Shown piece by piece: positions 9,548 through 17,898 of a stretch of DNA of 64,000 nucleotides (positions within the stretch are counted from its first letter, which is position 1; the number at the start of each line of letters is the position of its first letter). Position numbers and translations under genes: made by a program. Origin of the DNA: Aurantiacibacter rhizosphaerae (lineage in GTDB: Bacteria; Pseudomonadota; Alphaproteobacteria; Sphingomonadales; Sphingomonadaceae). The notes below the pieces were generated by a model, which was not told the origin of the DNA, searched no databases, and saw nothing but the letters and a program-made list of their open reading frames with translations. The stretch is from the NCBI RefSeq assembly GCF_009807005.1, contig NZ_WUBR01000001.1, forward strand, positions 930,001 to 994,000, given 5' to 3'.

Positions 9548-10687
9548 TCAGTCAGCCCGCGCAGTGGCGGCAGCGCCGCCATTGACGATCTTCACCGGCG
9601 TTCCGGCGCTGAGTTTCTGCAGGTTGGAGATGATAACCTGCGTGCCCGGTTCCAACCCGCCTTCGATAACCCAGTCATCGCCTATCAGCTTGCCCAGCTT
9701 CACGGCATTGCGCGCAGCCTTGCCATCCTTGTCCACGATCAGCACCGTGCCGCCCGTCTCCGTCGCTGTGACGGCCCTTTGCGGGACGGTAATCACGTCC
9801 ACCAGCTTGCCCGCAAACAGGCGCGCCCGCACGAATTCCCCCGGCAGCAAAAGGCCATCGGGATTAGCGAATTCCGCGCGCAGCTGGATGGTGCCGGTAT
9901 CCTCGTCCACGGAGAAATCGAAGAAGTCGATCACGCCGGGAACGCCATATTCACTGCCGTCAGAGAAGGAGACGCGAACCTCGACAGGCTCATCCTCTCC
10001 CAGTGCCAGTTCACCGCTGGCCAGTGCCCGGCGCAGCTTCAGTATCTCGCTGGCGGATTGGGAGAAGGAGACATAGACGGGCGACATCTGCTCTATCCGG
10101 GTCATCAGCGTTGCTTCGCCCTGGGACACCAGCCCGCCTTCGGTGATAGTGGCCCGGCCAGCCCGACCGGATATCGGCGCGCGCACCGTGGTGTAGCCCA
10201 GTTGCAGCGATGCGGCGCGCAGTTGCGCCTGCATCTGCGCAAGGTTGGCCGATGCCTCCCGCGCGGCGGCCTGCGCTGCATCGAATTCCTGGCCGCTGAT
10301 GGCGTTTTCCGCAACCAGCGGGCGATACCGCGCCACCACGGCATTGGCGTTTGCGGCCGTGGCCTTTGCCCGATCAAGGCTGGCGCTGGTCTGGGCGTAG
10401 CTGGCGCGCAATTCTGCGGGATCGATGCGGAACAGCGGCTGGCCCTTACCCACGTCGGAGCCTTCCTCGAACAGGCGCTGCTGCACGATGCCGGTGACCC
10501 GCGCCCGCACCTCCGCCACGCGCACGGCTTCGACCCGGCCCGGCAGTTCGATGGTGTTGTCGATATCCTGCGGCGCGACGCGAATCGTCTTGACCGGCAC
10601 CGCCGCCGGGGCCTGCTCCTGCGCCGAAGGTGAGCACGCGGCGACGCATGCCGCCAGCAGGAGGGAGAGAATCGATTTGGGAGACAT
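9548..10687 (-). CDS. RND efflux periplasmic adaptor (membrane fusion protein)
   Basis: The adaptor is 379 residues from the ATG at 10687, chosen because AAGGA precedes it at good spacing and it opens a lipoprotein signal (SILSLLLAACVAACSPS); an in-frame extension of 32 codons runs into the promoter region. The order is a first lipoyl half (VRARVTGIVQQRLFEEGSDVGKGQPLFRIDP), an alpha-hairpin, a second lipoyl half (VRAPISGRAGRATITEGGLV), a beta-barrel and a membrane-proximal domain, all usual for the AcrA/MexA family. It is first in the operon and therefore closest to the promoter shared with the divergent TetR gene. It bridges the permease and the outer-membrane channel. Confidence 0.93.
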   Translation of the reverse strand: MSPKSILSLLLAACVAACSPSAQEQAPAAVPVKTIRVAPQDIDNTIELPGRVEAVRVAEVRARVTGIVQQRLFEEGSDVGKGQPLFRIDPAELRASYAQTSASLDRAKATAANANAVVARYRPLVAENAISGQEFDAAQAAAREASANLAQMQAQLRAASLQLGYTTVRAPISGRAGRATITEGGLVSQGEATLMTRIEQMSPVYVSFSQSASEILKLRRALASGELALGEDEPVEVRVSFSDGSEYGVPGVIDFFDFSVDEDTGTIQLRAEFANPDGLLLPGEFVRARLFAGKLVDVITVPQRAVTATETGGTVLIVDKDGKAARNAVKLGKLIGDDWVIEGGLEPGTQVIISNLQKLSAGTPVKIVNGGAAATARAD

Positions 10688-10744
10688 GCCGCACATCCTT
10701 GATTGTCGGAGCCCTCTCCCAAGCCCGATCTTTCGTAATTTTGC

Positions 10745-10782
10745 GGTCAATTGGACAAATGGCGTATTAATGTCAATTGACA
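10745..10782. promoter_or_regulatory. Paired palindromic operators between TetR gene and efflux operon
   Basis: TGTCAATTGACA at 10771-10782 is a perfect 12-bp palindrome and contains TTGACA, a consensus -35. A second near-copy, GGTCAATTGGACA, lies at 10745-10757. Two such sites between divergent tetR and efflux genes are what TetR autoregulation of a pump normally looks like. Confidence 0.6.
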
Positions 10783-10830
10783 TTTTTGCGATCAGTGTAA
10801 AAGCTGCATCCGATTATCAAGGATCGGGTT

Positions 10831-11421
10831 TTGGGTTTGGAAGAGAGAGAAGCACAAATCGCCGCGGCGGGTTTCCGGGTGGTCAGCCGCTATGGCATTC
10901 GCCGCGCCAGCGTGAATGACGTGGCGGAAGAGGCAGGCGTCTCTCGCCAGACGGTGTACAACGTCTTTCCGAACCGATCCGCGCTCCTGGCTGGCATCGT
11001 TCGCTATCATTACGAGCGGCAGTGGGAGATCATCTGGCAGGAATGCGCCAGTGCTTCCGATCGGCGCGAACGCATTGAAATCGCGATGCGCAAGCTGGTG
11101 CTGGAGCCATGGGAAGATCTGCAGGCCATGCCCCATGCGGACGAGCTGGAGCTGGAATTGACCACCAGCGTGCGCAAGGAAATGCGGGTGATCTATGACG
11201 ATGTGATAGAGAGCATGTCGGCCTTTTTCGAACCATATGAAAAGGCCCTGAGCCAGCATAGACTGACACCCTGCGATCTTGCCCATATGGTGCAGGCATC
11301 GCTTGCCGGACTGAAGCTGTCATCGCTTGATCGCGAACGCGTTGAATCCTTCACCAGGTCAATGCTGGCCTGCATTCTGTGCGTTACGGCGATGCCGCAC
11401 GGTCAGGCAGATCCCGCCTAG
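10831..11421 (+). CDS. TetR-family regulator of the efflux operon
   Basis: This is a 196-residue TetR-type repressor. The start is a TTG at 10831 with AAGGA seven bases before it; no ATG fits better. The DNA-binding domain occupies about residues 5-55 with the helix-turn-helix VNDVAEEAGVSRQTVYNVF followed by the usual N-R-S-A-L-L. The rest is an all-helical ligand domain with no recognisable pocket signature. It is divergent from the RND operon, 143 bases apart, with a perfect palindrome in between, so repression of the pump and of itself, relieved by an exported compound, is the natural reading. A hairpin with a T-run overlaps its stop codon. Confidence 0.88.
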   Translation: MGLEEREAQIAAAGFRVVSRYGIRRASVNDVAEEAGVSRQTVYNVFPNRSALLAGIVRYHYERQWEIIWQECASASDRRERIEIAMRKLVLEPWEDLQAMPHADELELELTTSVRKEMRVIYDDVIESMSAFFEPYEKALSQHRLTPCDLAHMVQASLAGLKLSSLDRERVESFTRSMLACILCVTAMPHGQADPA

Positions 11422-11444
11422 GCTGGGCCGGCCTGGCCTTTTTT
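11420..11444 (+). terminator. Probable rho-independent terminator after tetR
   Basis: AGGCTGGGCC-GGCCTGGCCT folds into a GC-rich stem with two wobble pairs and is followed directly by six Ts. It overlaps the stop codon of the TetR gene. Confidence 0.55.
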
Positions 11445-11518
11445 AACGGCGCCATTTGCCGTTTGCCTGCTAGTGCCGCAGGTCCCCGGTCTGTAATGCG
11501 CAACACTCGGAGCGATGG

Positions 11519-12196
11519 GTGCCGAAGAAATACAAGATAGATACTGCGCGCAGGGCGGAAATTGGCCGTGAACGCCGAATGCGCACCCGCGCCAATATCC
11601 TGAGCGCCGCGTTCGATATTTTCGGTGAAGAGCAGGGCCTTTTCGCCCGCATCGAGGATATCGCCACGGGGGCGGGCGTTACGAGAGCCACTTTCTACAA
11701 CCATTTTTCCGGCATGGGCGAACTGCGCGAAGCGTTGAGCTATGAAGTTACGCATGATTTCCTGGCGGCGGTAACGCACACGATCTCGCAGCTGCCGGAT
11801 GCCCGCAAACGGGCCGCCGTGGCCGTGCGGTTCTATCTGGACCGTGCGCGCAGCGATACGCGCTGGGGCTGGTCCATGCTGAACCTCAGCGCATCGGGCC
11901 GCATCTTCGGGGCGGAGACTTACGAACAGGCAGAGCGAACCGTGCAGGAAGGGATGGACGAGGGGCATTTCCTCATCCCCTCCTCCAAGGTGGGCAGAGA
12001 CATCTTGCTGGGCAGCACGCTGGCCGCGATGGGATCGGTTACGCGGGAAGAGACTGCAGCAGATTATCCCGAAATCGTTTCCGGCTACATCCTGCACGCG
12101 CTGGGCGTGTCCTTCGATGATGCGAAGAGAATTGCCAGCATGGATTTGCCCGAACTTCTGGCGCCGCGGAACGACGCCGCCGCCAGCGCTGAATGA
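11519..12196 (+). CDS. TetR-family regulator
   Basis: A 225-residue TetR-type regulator, starting at a GTG (11519) with GGAG seven bases upstream. An N-terminal basic arm (RRAEIGRERRMRTRANIL) precedes the helix-turn-helix IEDIATGAGVTRATFYNHF at about residues 45-65. The C-terminal domain, with ARKRAAVAVRFYLDRAR and a Trp-rich WGWSML segment, is of the kind seen in regulators of fatty-acid and aromatic-acid CoA metabolism, though that link is weak. It ends 3 bases from the convergent acyl-CoA ligase gene. Its target could be the nearby ligase/carboxylase operon or something elsewhere; no palindrome was found close to its start. Confidence 0.85.
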   Translation: MPKKYKIDTARRAEIGRERRMRTRANILSAAFDIFGEEQGLFARIEDIATGAGVTRATFYNHFSGMGELREALSYEVTHDFLAAVTHTISQLPDARKRAAVAVRFYLDRARSDTRWGWSMLNLSASGRIFGAETYEQAERTVQEGMDEGHFLIPSSKVGRDILLGSTLAAMGSVTREETAADYPEIVSGYILHALGVSFDDAKRIASMDLPELLAPRNDAAASAE

Positions 12197-12199
12197 CCC

Positions 12200-13747
12200 C
12201 TAATTCACCATGCGGGCGTTCTTGCCCCAGTGGACCACCCGCAAGGCCTTTTTGTCCGGTTTGCCGGCTGCCGTACGCGGGATTTCGCTGACGAACTCGA
12301 CGGTTTTCGGCGCTTTGACGCTGCCCAGCCTGTCTTTCGCATGGGCAATGATCTGCGCCTCGTCCACGCCGTCTCCCACCACCACGGCATGCACGGCCTC
12401 GCCCCATTTGGGGTGCGGCACCCCGATCACCGCGCATTCGCGCACCTGCGGCAATTGCGTGATGGCGGCCTCAACTTCCGTGGTGAAGACATTGAACCCG
12501 CCTGAGACGACCATGTCCTTCTTGCGGTCCACGATGTAAAGAAAGCCTTCCGCATCTGCGCGGGCAACGTCGCCTGTATGGTGCCAGCCATGCTGGCGCA
12601 CTTCCTCGGTGGCCTCAAGCTTCTTGAAATAGCCTTTGCTGACGAGAGGACCGCGCACGCAGATTTCGCCGGGCTCCCCTTCGGCCACGGGATTTCCGTC
12701 GTCATCCAGCAGCGCCACCTGAATTGAGCTGGTGGGCTTGCCACAACTCGCCAGACGCTCAGGTTTATAGCCCGATGCGGCTTCGGCCACCACTTCGGGC
12801 GAAAGCCATGTGATGACCATCGGGCACTCCACCTGGCCATAGCACTGGCACATGCACGGGCCGAAGGTCTCCACCGCGATGCGCAGCTTTTCCGGACTGA
12901 CCGGCGATCCCACCAGGATGAAGATCCGCAGGCTGGAGGTGTCGTGCTCCTCGATGCCGCTGGAGCCGAGCAGCGAATACAGCGCGGTTGGCGGCAGGTA
13001 CATGTGGCTAACGCGGTGCTCAGCGATGCAGGACAATACCTTGGCCGCGTCGAAGCCGGGCAGGATCACCTGCGTCGCGCCAAAGCTCATCGTGGCCAGT
13101 GCAACCGGCCCGGCGGCGTGGGTGATGGGCGCAACCACCAGGCTGACAGGGTTATCGGTGCGCTGATCCATCTCTGCCGCAGCCGTTTCCACCATCGTGC
13201 CCCAGCCAAGATTGGTGACCATCGCACCCTTGGATGGTCCGGTGGTGCCACCCGTGGGAATGATGCCCACCAGCTCGTCCAGATTGCCGAAAGCGTCCAC
13301 TTCAGGTGGGGTGAAATCATCCGCGGTGGTATCGCCGATGAAGCTGTCCAACTCGTCTATACAGATGAGGTTCGTCAGCTTTGGGCAAGTGGCGCGCATT
13401 TCCTCCACCTGCTTCTCAAGGCTTGAATCATAGATCATCCACTCGCACTCGACGTAAGCGAGATACTGTGCATTCGCATCCACGGCGTTGCGTGTGTTCA
13501 CTGGGATCCACTGCGCATTGGCGCGCCAGCAGGCCAGCAGCAGGATCATGGCAACGGCGCTGTTCGGCGCGAAAATGGCAAGCGGCTGCTGGTTGCCAAA
13601 GCCATGCTTGTAAAGCGCAGCGGCGATCTGCTCCGTCCTCGCCTTCACTTCGGCAAATGTGTGGCTCTCGCCGGTGGCCACGTCGATCAGCGCGGTGCGC
13701 GCGGGATCGAGATCGTGGCCACGATCGAAATAGTCGATAGAACGCAT
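12200..13747 (-). CDS. Acyl-CoA ligase (AMP-forming, ANL superfamily)
   Basis: A 515-residue adenylate-forming ligase that would activate a carboxylic acid with ATP and CoA. All core motifs are visible: the P-loop IIPTGGTTGPSKGA near residue 165, YGQVECP near 305 (A5-like), HHTGDVA near 400, VDRKKDMVVSGGFNVFTTEVE near 415 (hinge and A8), and the C-terminal lysine motif TAAGKPDKKALR near 500. AGGAGC precedes the ATG at 13747. It is the last gene of the leftward six-gene operon, 9 bases after the HAD gene, so it probably acts on the same acid as the carboxylase or on its product. The substrate (aryl, short or medium acyl) cannot be fixed from sequence. Confidence 0.92.
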   Translation of the reverse strand: MRSIDYFDRGHDLDPARTALIDVATGESHTFAEVKARTEQIAAALYKHGFGNQQPLAIFAPNSAVAMILLLACWRANAQWIPVNTRNAVDANAQYLAYVECEWMIYDSSLEKQVEEMRATCPKLTNLICIDELDSFIGDTTADDFTPPEVDAFGNLDELVGIIPTGGTTGPSKGAMVTNLGWGTMVETAAAEMDQRTDNPVSLVVAPITHAAGPVALATMSFGATQVILPGFDAAKVLSCIAEHRVSHMYLPPTALYSLLGSSGIEEHDTSSLRIFILVGSPVSPEKLRIAVETFGPCMCQCYGQVECPMVITWLSPEVVAEAASGYKPERLASCGKPTSSIQVALLDDDGNPVAEGEPGEICVRGPLVSKGYFKKLEATEEVRQHGWHHTGDVARADAEGFLYIVDRKKDMVVSGGFNVFTTEVEAAITQLPQVRECAVIGVPHPKWGEAVHAVVVGDGVDEAQIIAHAKDRLGSVKAPKTVEFVSEIPRTAAGKPDKKALRVVHWGKNARMVN

Positions 13748-13756
13748 GGGGTGCTC

Positions 13757-14611
13757 CTAGGCGATAACGGCGCGCAAGGCATCGAGGTGGTCGATCAGCA
13801 ATTCTGGCTGCTGGTCGGCTGGCAAATCGCCAATGGTGTCGCGCTTCATCAGGCCGGTGGTCATGCCGACGCCCAGCGCACCCGTGGCGCGCGCCATGCT
13901 GATTTCCAGCACCGGATCATCGCCCACGATCACCACGTCCGCGCTGTCTTCCGGTAACAGGCCCATGCCCGCGATGGCCGATTGAAAGGCTGTGACGGAC
14001 GGCTTGCCTAGCACGGTAAGCTCCGCATTGGTGAGCGACTGGATCATCACGTTCAGAGCATAGCTCGCCCCTATGGCGCGGCCATTGGCCGTGGCGAAGA
14101 AGGGCACGTGGCTGGCAGAGGTGAGGATCGCGCCGTCCCACACCGAATTGCAGGCGGCCTCCAGATCGGGAAAGGTGAATTCGCGATACCAGCCGGTATA
14201 GACCGCTTCCACGCCGCTCGCTTCGGCAGAAGGTTCGACGCATTCGATGCCTTTCTCCTTCAGCGGAGCGGACACGCCTTCGCGGCCCAGCACGCGCACC
14301 TTGCCGATGCCCTGTTGCTCGAACCAGATGGCCGCTGCGGTGGAGGGGGTCATGAATTCCTCGTCCGCAATGTCGAACCCGGCTGCGCGCAACCGCGCGG
14401 CATAGGCGGCGGGCGGCTTTCCGGTGCCGTTGGTGAACACGCGCAGCGGTTTGCCCAGCTTGCGGATCGCGCCAAGCAGTTCGATCGCGCCGGGCAAGGC
14501 CTCGTGACCGCCGGATGCCGCATTGCCCAAGGCGATGGTGCCATCCATGTCGAAGATGAAGGCCTTCGCCCCGGCGATACGCTGGGCAAGGTGATCGGGT
14601 ATTGCGGTCAT
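13757..14611 (-). CDS. HAD-superfamily phosphatase, NagD-like (class IIA)
   Basis: This is a 284-residue HAD hydrolase. The ATG at 14611 overlaps the stop of the carboxyltransferase gene (ATGA), which fixes the start. Motif I is FDMDGTIALG (nucleophile and acid/base Asp), motif II is FTNGTGKPP, motif III includes LGKPS, and motif IV is VGDDPVLEISMARATGALGVGM. The cap inserted between motifs II and III makes it a class IIA enzyme like NagD or 4-nitrophenylphosphatase, or phosphoglycolate/pyridoxal phosphatase. In this operon it may hydrolyse a phosphorylated intermediate or act in metabolite repair. No partner kinase is present nearby, which leaves its role open. Confidence 0.87.
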   Translation of the reverse strand: MTAIPDHLAQRIAGAKAFIFDMDGTIALGNAASGGHEALPGAIELLGAIRKLGKPLRVFTNGTGKPPAAYAARLRAAGFDIADEEFMTPSTAAAIWFEQQGIGKVRVLGREGVSAPLKEKGIECVEPSAEASGVEAVYTGWYREFTFPDLEAACNSVWDGAILTSASHVPFFATANGRAIGASYALNVMIQSLTNAELTVLGKPSVTAFQSAIAGMGLLPEDSADVVIVGDDPVLEISMARATGALGVGMTTGLMKRDTIGDLPADQQPELLIDHLDALRAVIA

Positions 14612-16086
14612 TGTACGGACGGTCCTGCATGAAGGGCGAGACGCATGCCGTTCGCATCCACCACGATGTCTTTCGCGGCGGGGCGTTCGGCCAGCTGTTT
14701 GAGAAGGGAGAGGATGGGGGCGGCCTCCGGGCAATAGCTGGCCTTGGACGGCCCGCTGGCGAGCATGGCGTCCACCTGGTTTTCAGGCATCACCGCGCGC
14801 AGCAGGAATTCCTCGTCAGGCATGTTCTGGCCGAATTTCTTGCGCAGGTCGCCCAGCGAGGGGAACATTGGTTCCGCTTCGATCTCACGGGCGCGGGGGC
14901 GATCCATGATGGCGGCCTCCACATCGGGTGCCAGCGGGCTGGTGGGATGGCCGAACTTGCCCATCACGTAGCGCAGGATTTCGTCGCTCACCTGCGCATA
15001 TCGGCCTATGCCGATCACGTTGGAGAGCGCCTGGCTCATCACCATTTGCGGGAAGGGCGTTACCATGATGGGATAGCCCAGCTCCGCGCGCACGCGCTCC
15101 GTTTCTGCCACAACCTCCTCGAACTTGTGTTCGAGGTTCAGCTCCTTCAGCTGACGACGCGTGGTCGTCATCACGCCGCCGGCGATCTGGTGGCGCAGGA
15201 AGCTGGCGTCGAAGTTTTGCGGGCGGCCGACGGGATGGCCCTCGGCAGCCGATAGCCTGCTCCAGTAATCGGACACCGCGGCCAGCGCCTTGTCATCCAG
15301 CGGCACGTCGTGGCCTAGCTCTCGCAGGTTCGCCACCATACGCGTGGCCTCGGGCAGGGAGGAGCCATCGCCAAGCGGACCGATGCCGACATGCACCGTG
15401 CCGACAGCGCCGCTTTCCACCGCCTCAAGGCTGGCGAGCGGGCCATAGCCGATGGTGCAATGGGCGTGGATCTCCAGCGGCTTGTCACCGATCACGGCCC
15501 TTACAGCCGGAGCCAGCGTACGCACACGCTCCGGCGACAGCAGGCCGCCGGGGTCCTTGATGTAGAAGCAATCAATATCCTCGCTTTTCGCCAGCTTGGC
15601 GGCGAAATCGGCGTAGAACTGGTCCGTATGCACCTCGGACAGGGTGAAGGTGAGAGCGCCCATCACGCTCGCCTCGCCTTCTTCCTTCACCAGCTTGCTG
15701 GCGGCCAGCACGGCTTCCACATCATGCATCGGGTCCAGCATGATGAACTTGCGGATGCCGTTCGCTTGCAAGCGGCGATAGACCAGCCGCATGAATTCGG
15801 GGTCCGCCTGCTGCCAAGCGATGAAGCGCAGGCCGGTGGTGATGAATTGCAGCGGCGTGCGCGGCATGGCGGCGCGCACACGGCGGATGCGCTCCCACGG
15901 ATTATCGCGGAAATAGCGCACGGCCACGGCCATGTGGCTGGAGGAGATGAAGTCGATCGCCTCGAAGCCCACACGGTCCAGCAGGCCCGCAACTTCCAGT
16001 ATCTGCGCGGTGGAAAGGCCGGTTGCGCCCCATAGCGACTGGTTGCCGTCACGGATCGACACGTCGGTCAGCGTGATCGTGCTCAT
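14608..16086 (-). CDS. Biotin-dependent carboxyltransferase, HMGL-like (pyruvate carboxylase B/transcarboxylase 5S type)
   Basis: The protein is 492 residues and matches the carboxyltransferase subunit of pyruvate carboxylase B, oxaloacetate decarboxylase alpha and transcarboxylase 5S. A TIM barrel begins with TLTDVSIRDGNQSLWG (the D-x-S-x-R-D-G-x-Q metal/substrate motif). It continues with the active-site lysine segment CFYIKDPGGLLSPERV and the metal histidines IHAHCTIGYGP. After the barrel come AGGVMTTTRRQL and YPIMVTPFPQMVMSQALSN, the conserved post-barrel region. There is no C-terminal biotinyl domain; the carrier is encoded separately two genes upstream. It overlaps the biotin carboxylase gene and the HAD gene by 4 bases each. 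The family usually transfers CO2 to or from pyruvate, but KDPGG in place of the usual KDMAG hints at divergence. Confidence 0.88.
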   Translation of the reverse strand: MSTITLTDVSIRDGNQSLWGATGLSTAQILEVAGLLDRVGFEAIDFISSSHMAVAVRYFRDNPWERIRRVRAAMPRTPLQFITTGLRFIAWQQADPEFMRLVYRRLQANGIRKFIMLDPMHDVEAVLAASKLVKEEGEASVMGALTFTLSEVHTDQFYADFAAKLAKSEDIDCFYIKDPGGLLSPERVRTLAPAVRAVIGDKPLEIHAHCTIGYGPLASLEAVESGAVGTVHVGIGPLGDGSSLPEATRMVANLRELGHDVPLDDKALAAVSDYWSRLSAAEGHPVGRPQNFDASFLRHQIAGGVMTTTRRQLKELNLEHKFEEVVAETERVRAELGYPIMVTPFPQMVMSQALSNVIGIGRYAQVSDEILRYVMGKFGHPTSPLAPDVEAAIMDRPRAREIEAEPMFPSLGDLRKKFGQNMPDEEFLLRAVMPENQVDAMLASGPSKASYCPEAAPILSLLKQLAERPAAKDIVVDANGMRLALHAGPSVQ

Positions 16087-17417
16087 GCCGCGAACTCCTT
16101 GAAGAAACGGGTGTCGACGCCGCCTTTTCTAAATCCTGCATCAGCAGCGATTTTCGCATGCAGGCTGGCGGTGGTGGTGATGCCTTCGATCTGCATTGTG
16201 GCGAGTGCCGCGCCCAGCTTCTCGACGGCTTCCTCCCGCGTGGGGGCGTGCACGATCAGCTTGCCGATCAGCGAGTCGTAGAAGGGCGGCACCTTGCCGC
16301 CCGTGGCGATATGGGTATCGACCCGGATGCCGGGACCAGCGGGCCATGCAGCGCGCGTGATCGTGCCGGGGGATGGACGGAAATCGGCATCCGGGTCTTC
16401 GGCATTGATCCGCACTTCAATGGCATGACCCGAGAGGGTTAGGTCATCCTGCCTGATGCCGAGCGGATTGCCGTCTGCAATAAGGATTTGCTGCTCGATC
16501 AGGTCGACCCCGGTGATTGCTTCGGTCACCGGATGCTCCACCTGAATGCGGGCATTCATTTCGAGGAAGAAAAAGTCGAACGTCTCGGCATCCACCAGCA
16601 TCTCCACCGTGCCAGCACCCTTGTAGTTCAAGTGGCGCGTGAGCCGCACGGCGGCGTCCTCTATCGCGGCGCGCTTTTCAACCGGCATGGCGGGGGCGGG
16701 GGCCTCTTCCACCAGTTTCTGGAAGCGGCGCTGGATCGAGCAATCGCGCGTGCCGAGGTGGATTGCATTCTCGCCATCGCCCAATACCTGCACCTCCACA
16801 TGCCGACCGCTGGCGATGAAGCGTTCGACGTAAATGCGCGGGTCGCCGAAGCTGGCCTGTGCTTCGGCCATGGCGGTGTCGATCTCGGCGGAGAGGTCTT
16901 CCGCGCGGTCCACCCGGCGCATGCCCTTGCCGCCGCCGCCCGACACGGCCTTCAGCAGCACGGGAAAGCCGGTTTCCTCGGCGCGGGCCAGGGCCTCGTC
17001 CTTGTTGGCCGCTTCGCCGCCGGGCACCACTGGCAGACCCGCCTCGATGCCCACCTTGCGGGCCATCAGCTTGTCACCCATGGCATTCAGGCTGGAAATG
17101 TCCGGCCCCACGAAAATGATGCCCGCATCGGCAGCGGCCTGCGCGAAACGCGCGTTTTCTGACAGGAAGCCGTACCCCGGATGAATGGCATCGGCCTTTG
17201 CAGCTTTCGCCGCCGCGATCACGGCATCGACATCAAGGTAACTCTGGTTCGATGGCGCGGGGCCGACGATGGCCACCTCGTCCGCCTGGAACGCAGGCAG
17301 GCTGGACGCGTCTGCTTCCGACGCGCCAAGGATGGTGGTGATGCCAAGGCGCTGCGCGGTGCGGATGATGCGCAGGGCGATTTCGCCGCGATTGGCGATG
17401 AAGAGGCGCTTGATCAT
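16083..17417 (-). CDS. Biotin carboxylase (AccC-like)
   Basis: A 444-residue ATP-grasp biotin carboxylase, starting at MIKRLFIANRGEIALRI; upstream in-frame codons lack family similarity. The Gly-rich ATP loop is KAVSGGGGKGMRRVD, the bicarbonate/biotin-facing region is HLGTRDCSIQRRFQKLVEEAPAP, and the metal/catalytic segment is FFLEMNARIQVEHPVTEAITG. The C-terminal biotin carboxylase domain includes HAIEVRINAEDPDADFRPSPG. It carboxylates biotin on the separate carrier protein encoded immediately upstream (gap 10 bases) for use by the HMGL-like transferase downstream. It is a second, catabolic-type copy in context, not obviously the housekeeping accC, since accB is absent and the carrier is diverged. 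Confidence 0.93.
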   Translation of the reverse strand: MIKRLFIANRGEIALRIIRTAQRLGITTILGASEADASSLPAFQADEVAIVGPAPSNQSYLDVDAVIAAAKAAKADAIHPGYGFLSENARFAQAAADAGIIFVGPDISSLNAMGDKLMARKVGIEAGLPVVPGGEAANKDEALARAEETGFPVLLKAVSGGGGKGMRRVDRAEDLSAEIDTAMAEAQASFGDPRIYVERFIASGRHVEVQVLGDGENAIHLGTRDCSIQRRFQKLVEEAPAPAMPVEKRAAIEDAAVRLTRHLNYKGAGTVEMLVDAETFDFFFLEMNARIQVEHPVTEAITGVDLIEQQILIADGNPLGIRQDDLTLSGHAIEVRINAEDPDADFRPSPGTITRAAWPAGPGIRVDTHIATGGKVPPFYDSLIGKLIVHAPTREEAVEKLGAALATMQIEGITTTASLHAKIAADAGFRKGGVDTRFFKEFAA

Positions 17418-17427
17418 GGCTGCCCCC

Positions 17428-17898
17428 TCACGCGGGCCGAACGTGCATGATCGTGGCGCCGCCATCCACCATTGTCGCATCATTCACCACCACCTTCTCG
17501 ATGGTGCCGCTGCATCCGGCGTGGACCGGGTTCATCAGCTTCATCGTTTCGATGATGCCGACGACGGTATTCTCATCCACCGTTTCGCCTTCTTCGACGA
17601 AGGGCGGCGCCCCGGGCTGGGGGGCGCGGTAGAATGTGCCGGGTAGCGGGGCGGCGATGCCCAGCAGGCCGTCGGGCAATTCTGCCACCGTCGCCACCTT
17701 GTCTCCGCCGGCGGGGGCTTCAGCTTCGGAGAATGACCAGTCCTGCGTCCAGCCATCGGCAGACCCGTCTCCTCCGCCCTCGCGGCGCAGGCGCAGGCGG
17801 AAGGCGTCGGTCTTGATGTCGAGGTGATCGTATCCGCTGCCATCGATGATGGCGACGATTTCGGAAACGGCATCTGGCGTGAGGGGCAGTTTGCTCAT
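17428..17898 (-). CDS. Biotin carboxyl carrier protein (AccB-like)
   Basis: This 156-residue carrier has a helical N-terminal part with an AccB-like segment (YDHLDIKTDAFRLRLRREG), a Gly/Ala/Pro-rich linker, and a C-terminal biotinyl domain of about 75 residues. The biotinylation site is IIETMKLMNPV, with the Lys in the E-T-M-K-L-M motif, and the hairpin ends VNDATMVDGGATIMHV. The start overlaps the stop of the UPF0261 gene by 4 bases and the stop is 10 bases before the biotin carboxylase. It shuttles CO2-biotin between the two enzymes of this operon. The similarity to AccB rather than to a pyruvate carboxylase tail makes this a hybrid-looking carboxylase. Confidence 0.92.
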   Translation of the reverse strand: MSKLPLTPDAVSEIVAIIDGSGYDHLDIKTDAFRLRLRREGGGDGSADGWTQDWSFSEAEAPAGGDKVATVAELPDGLLGIAAPLPGTFYRAPQPGAPPFVEEGETVDENTVVGIIETMKLMNPVHAGCSGTIEKVVVNDATMVDGGATIMHVRPA

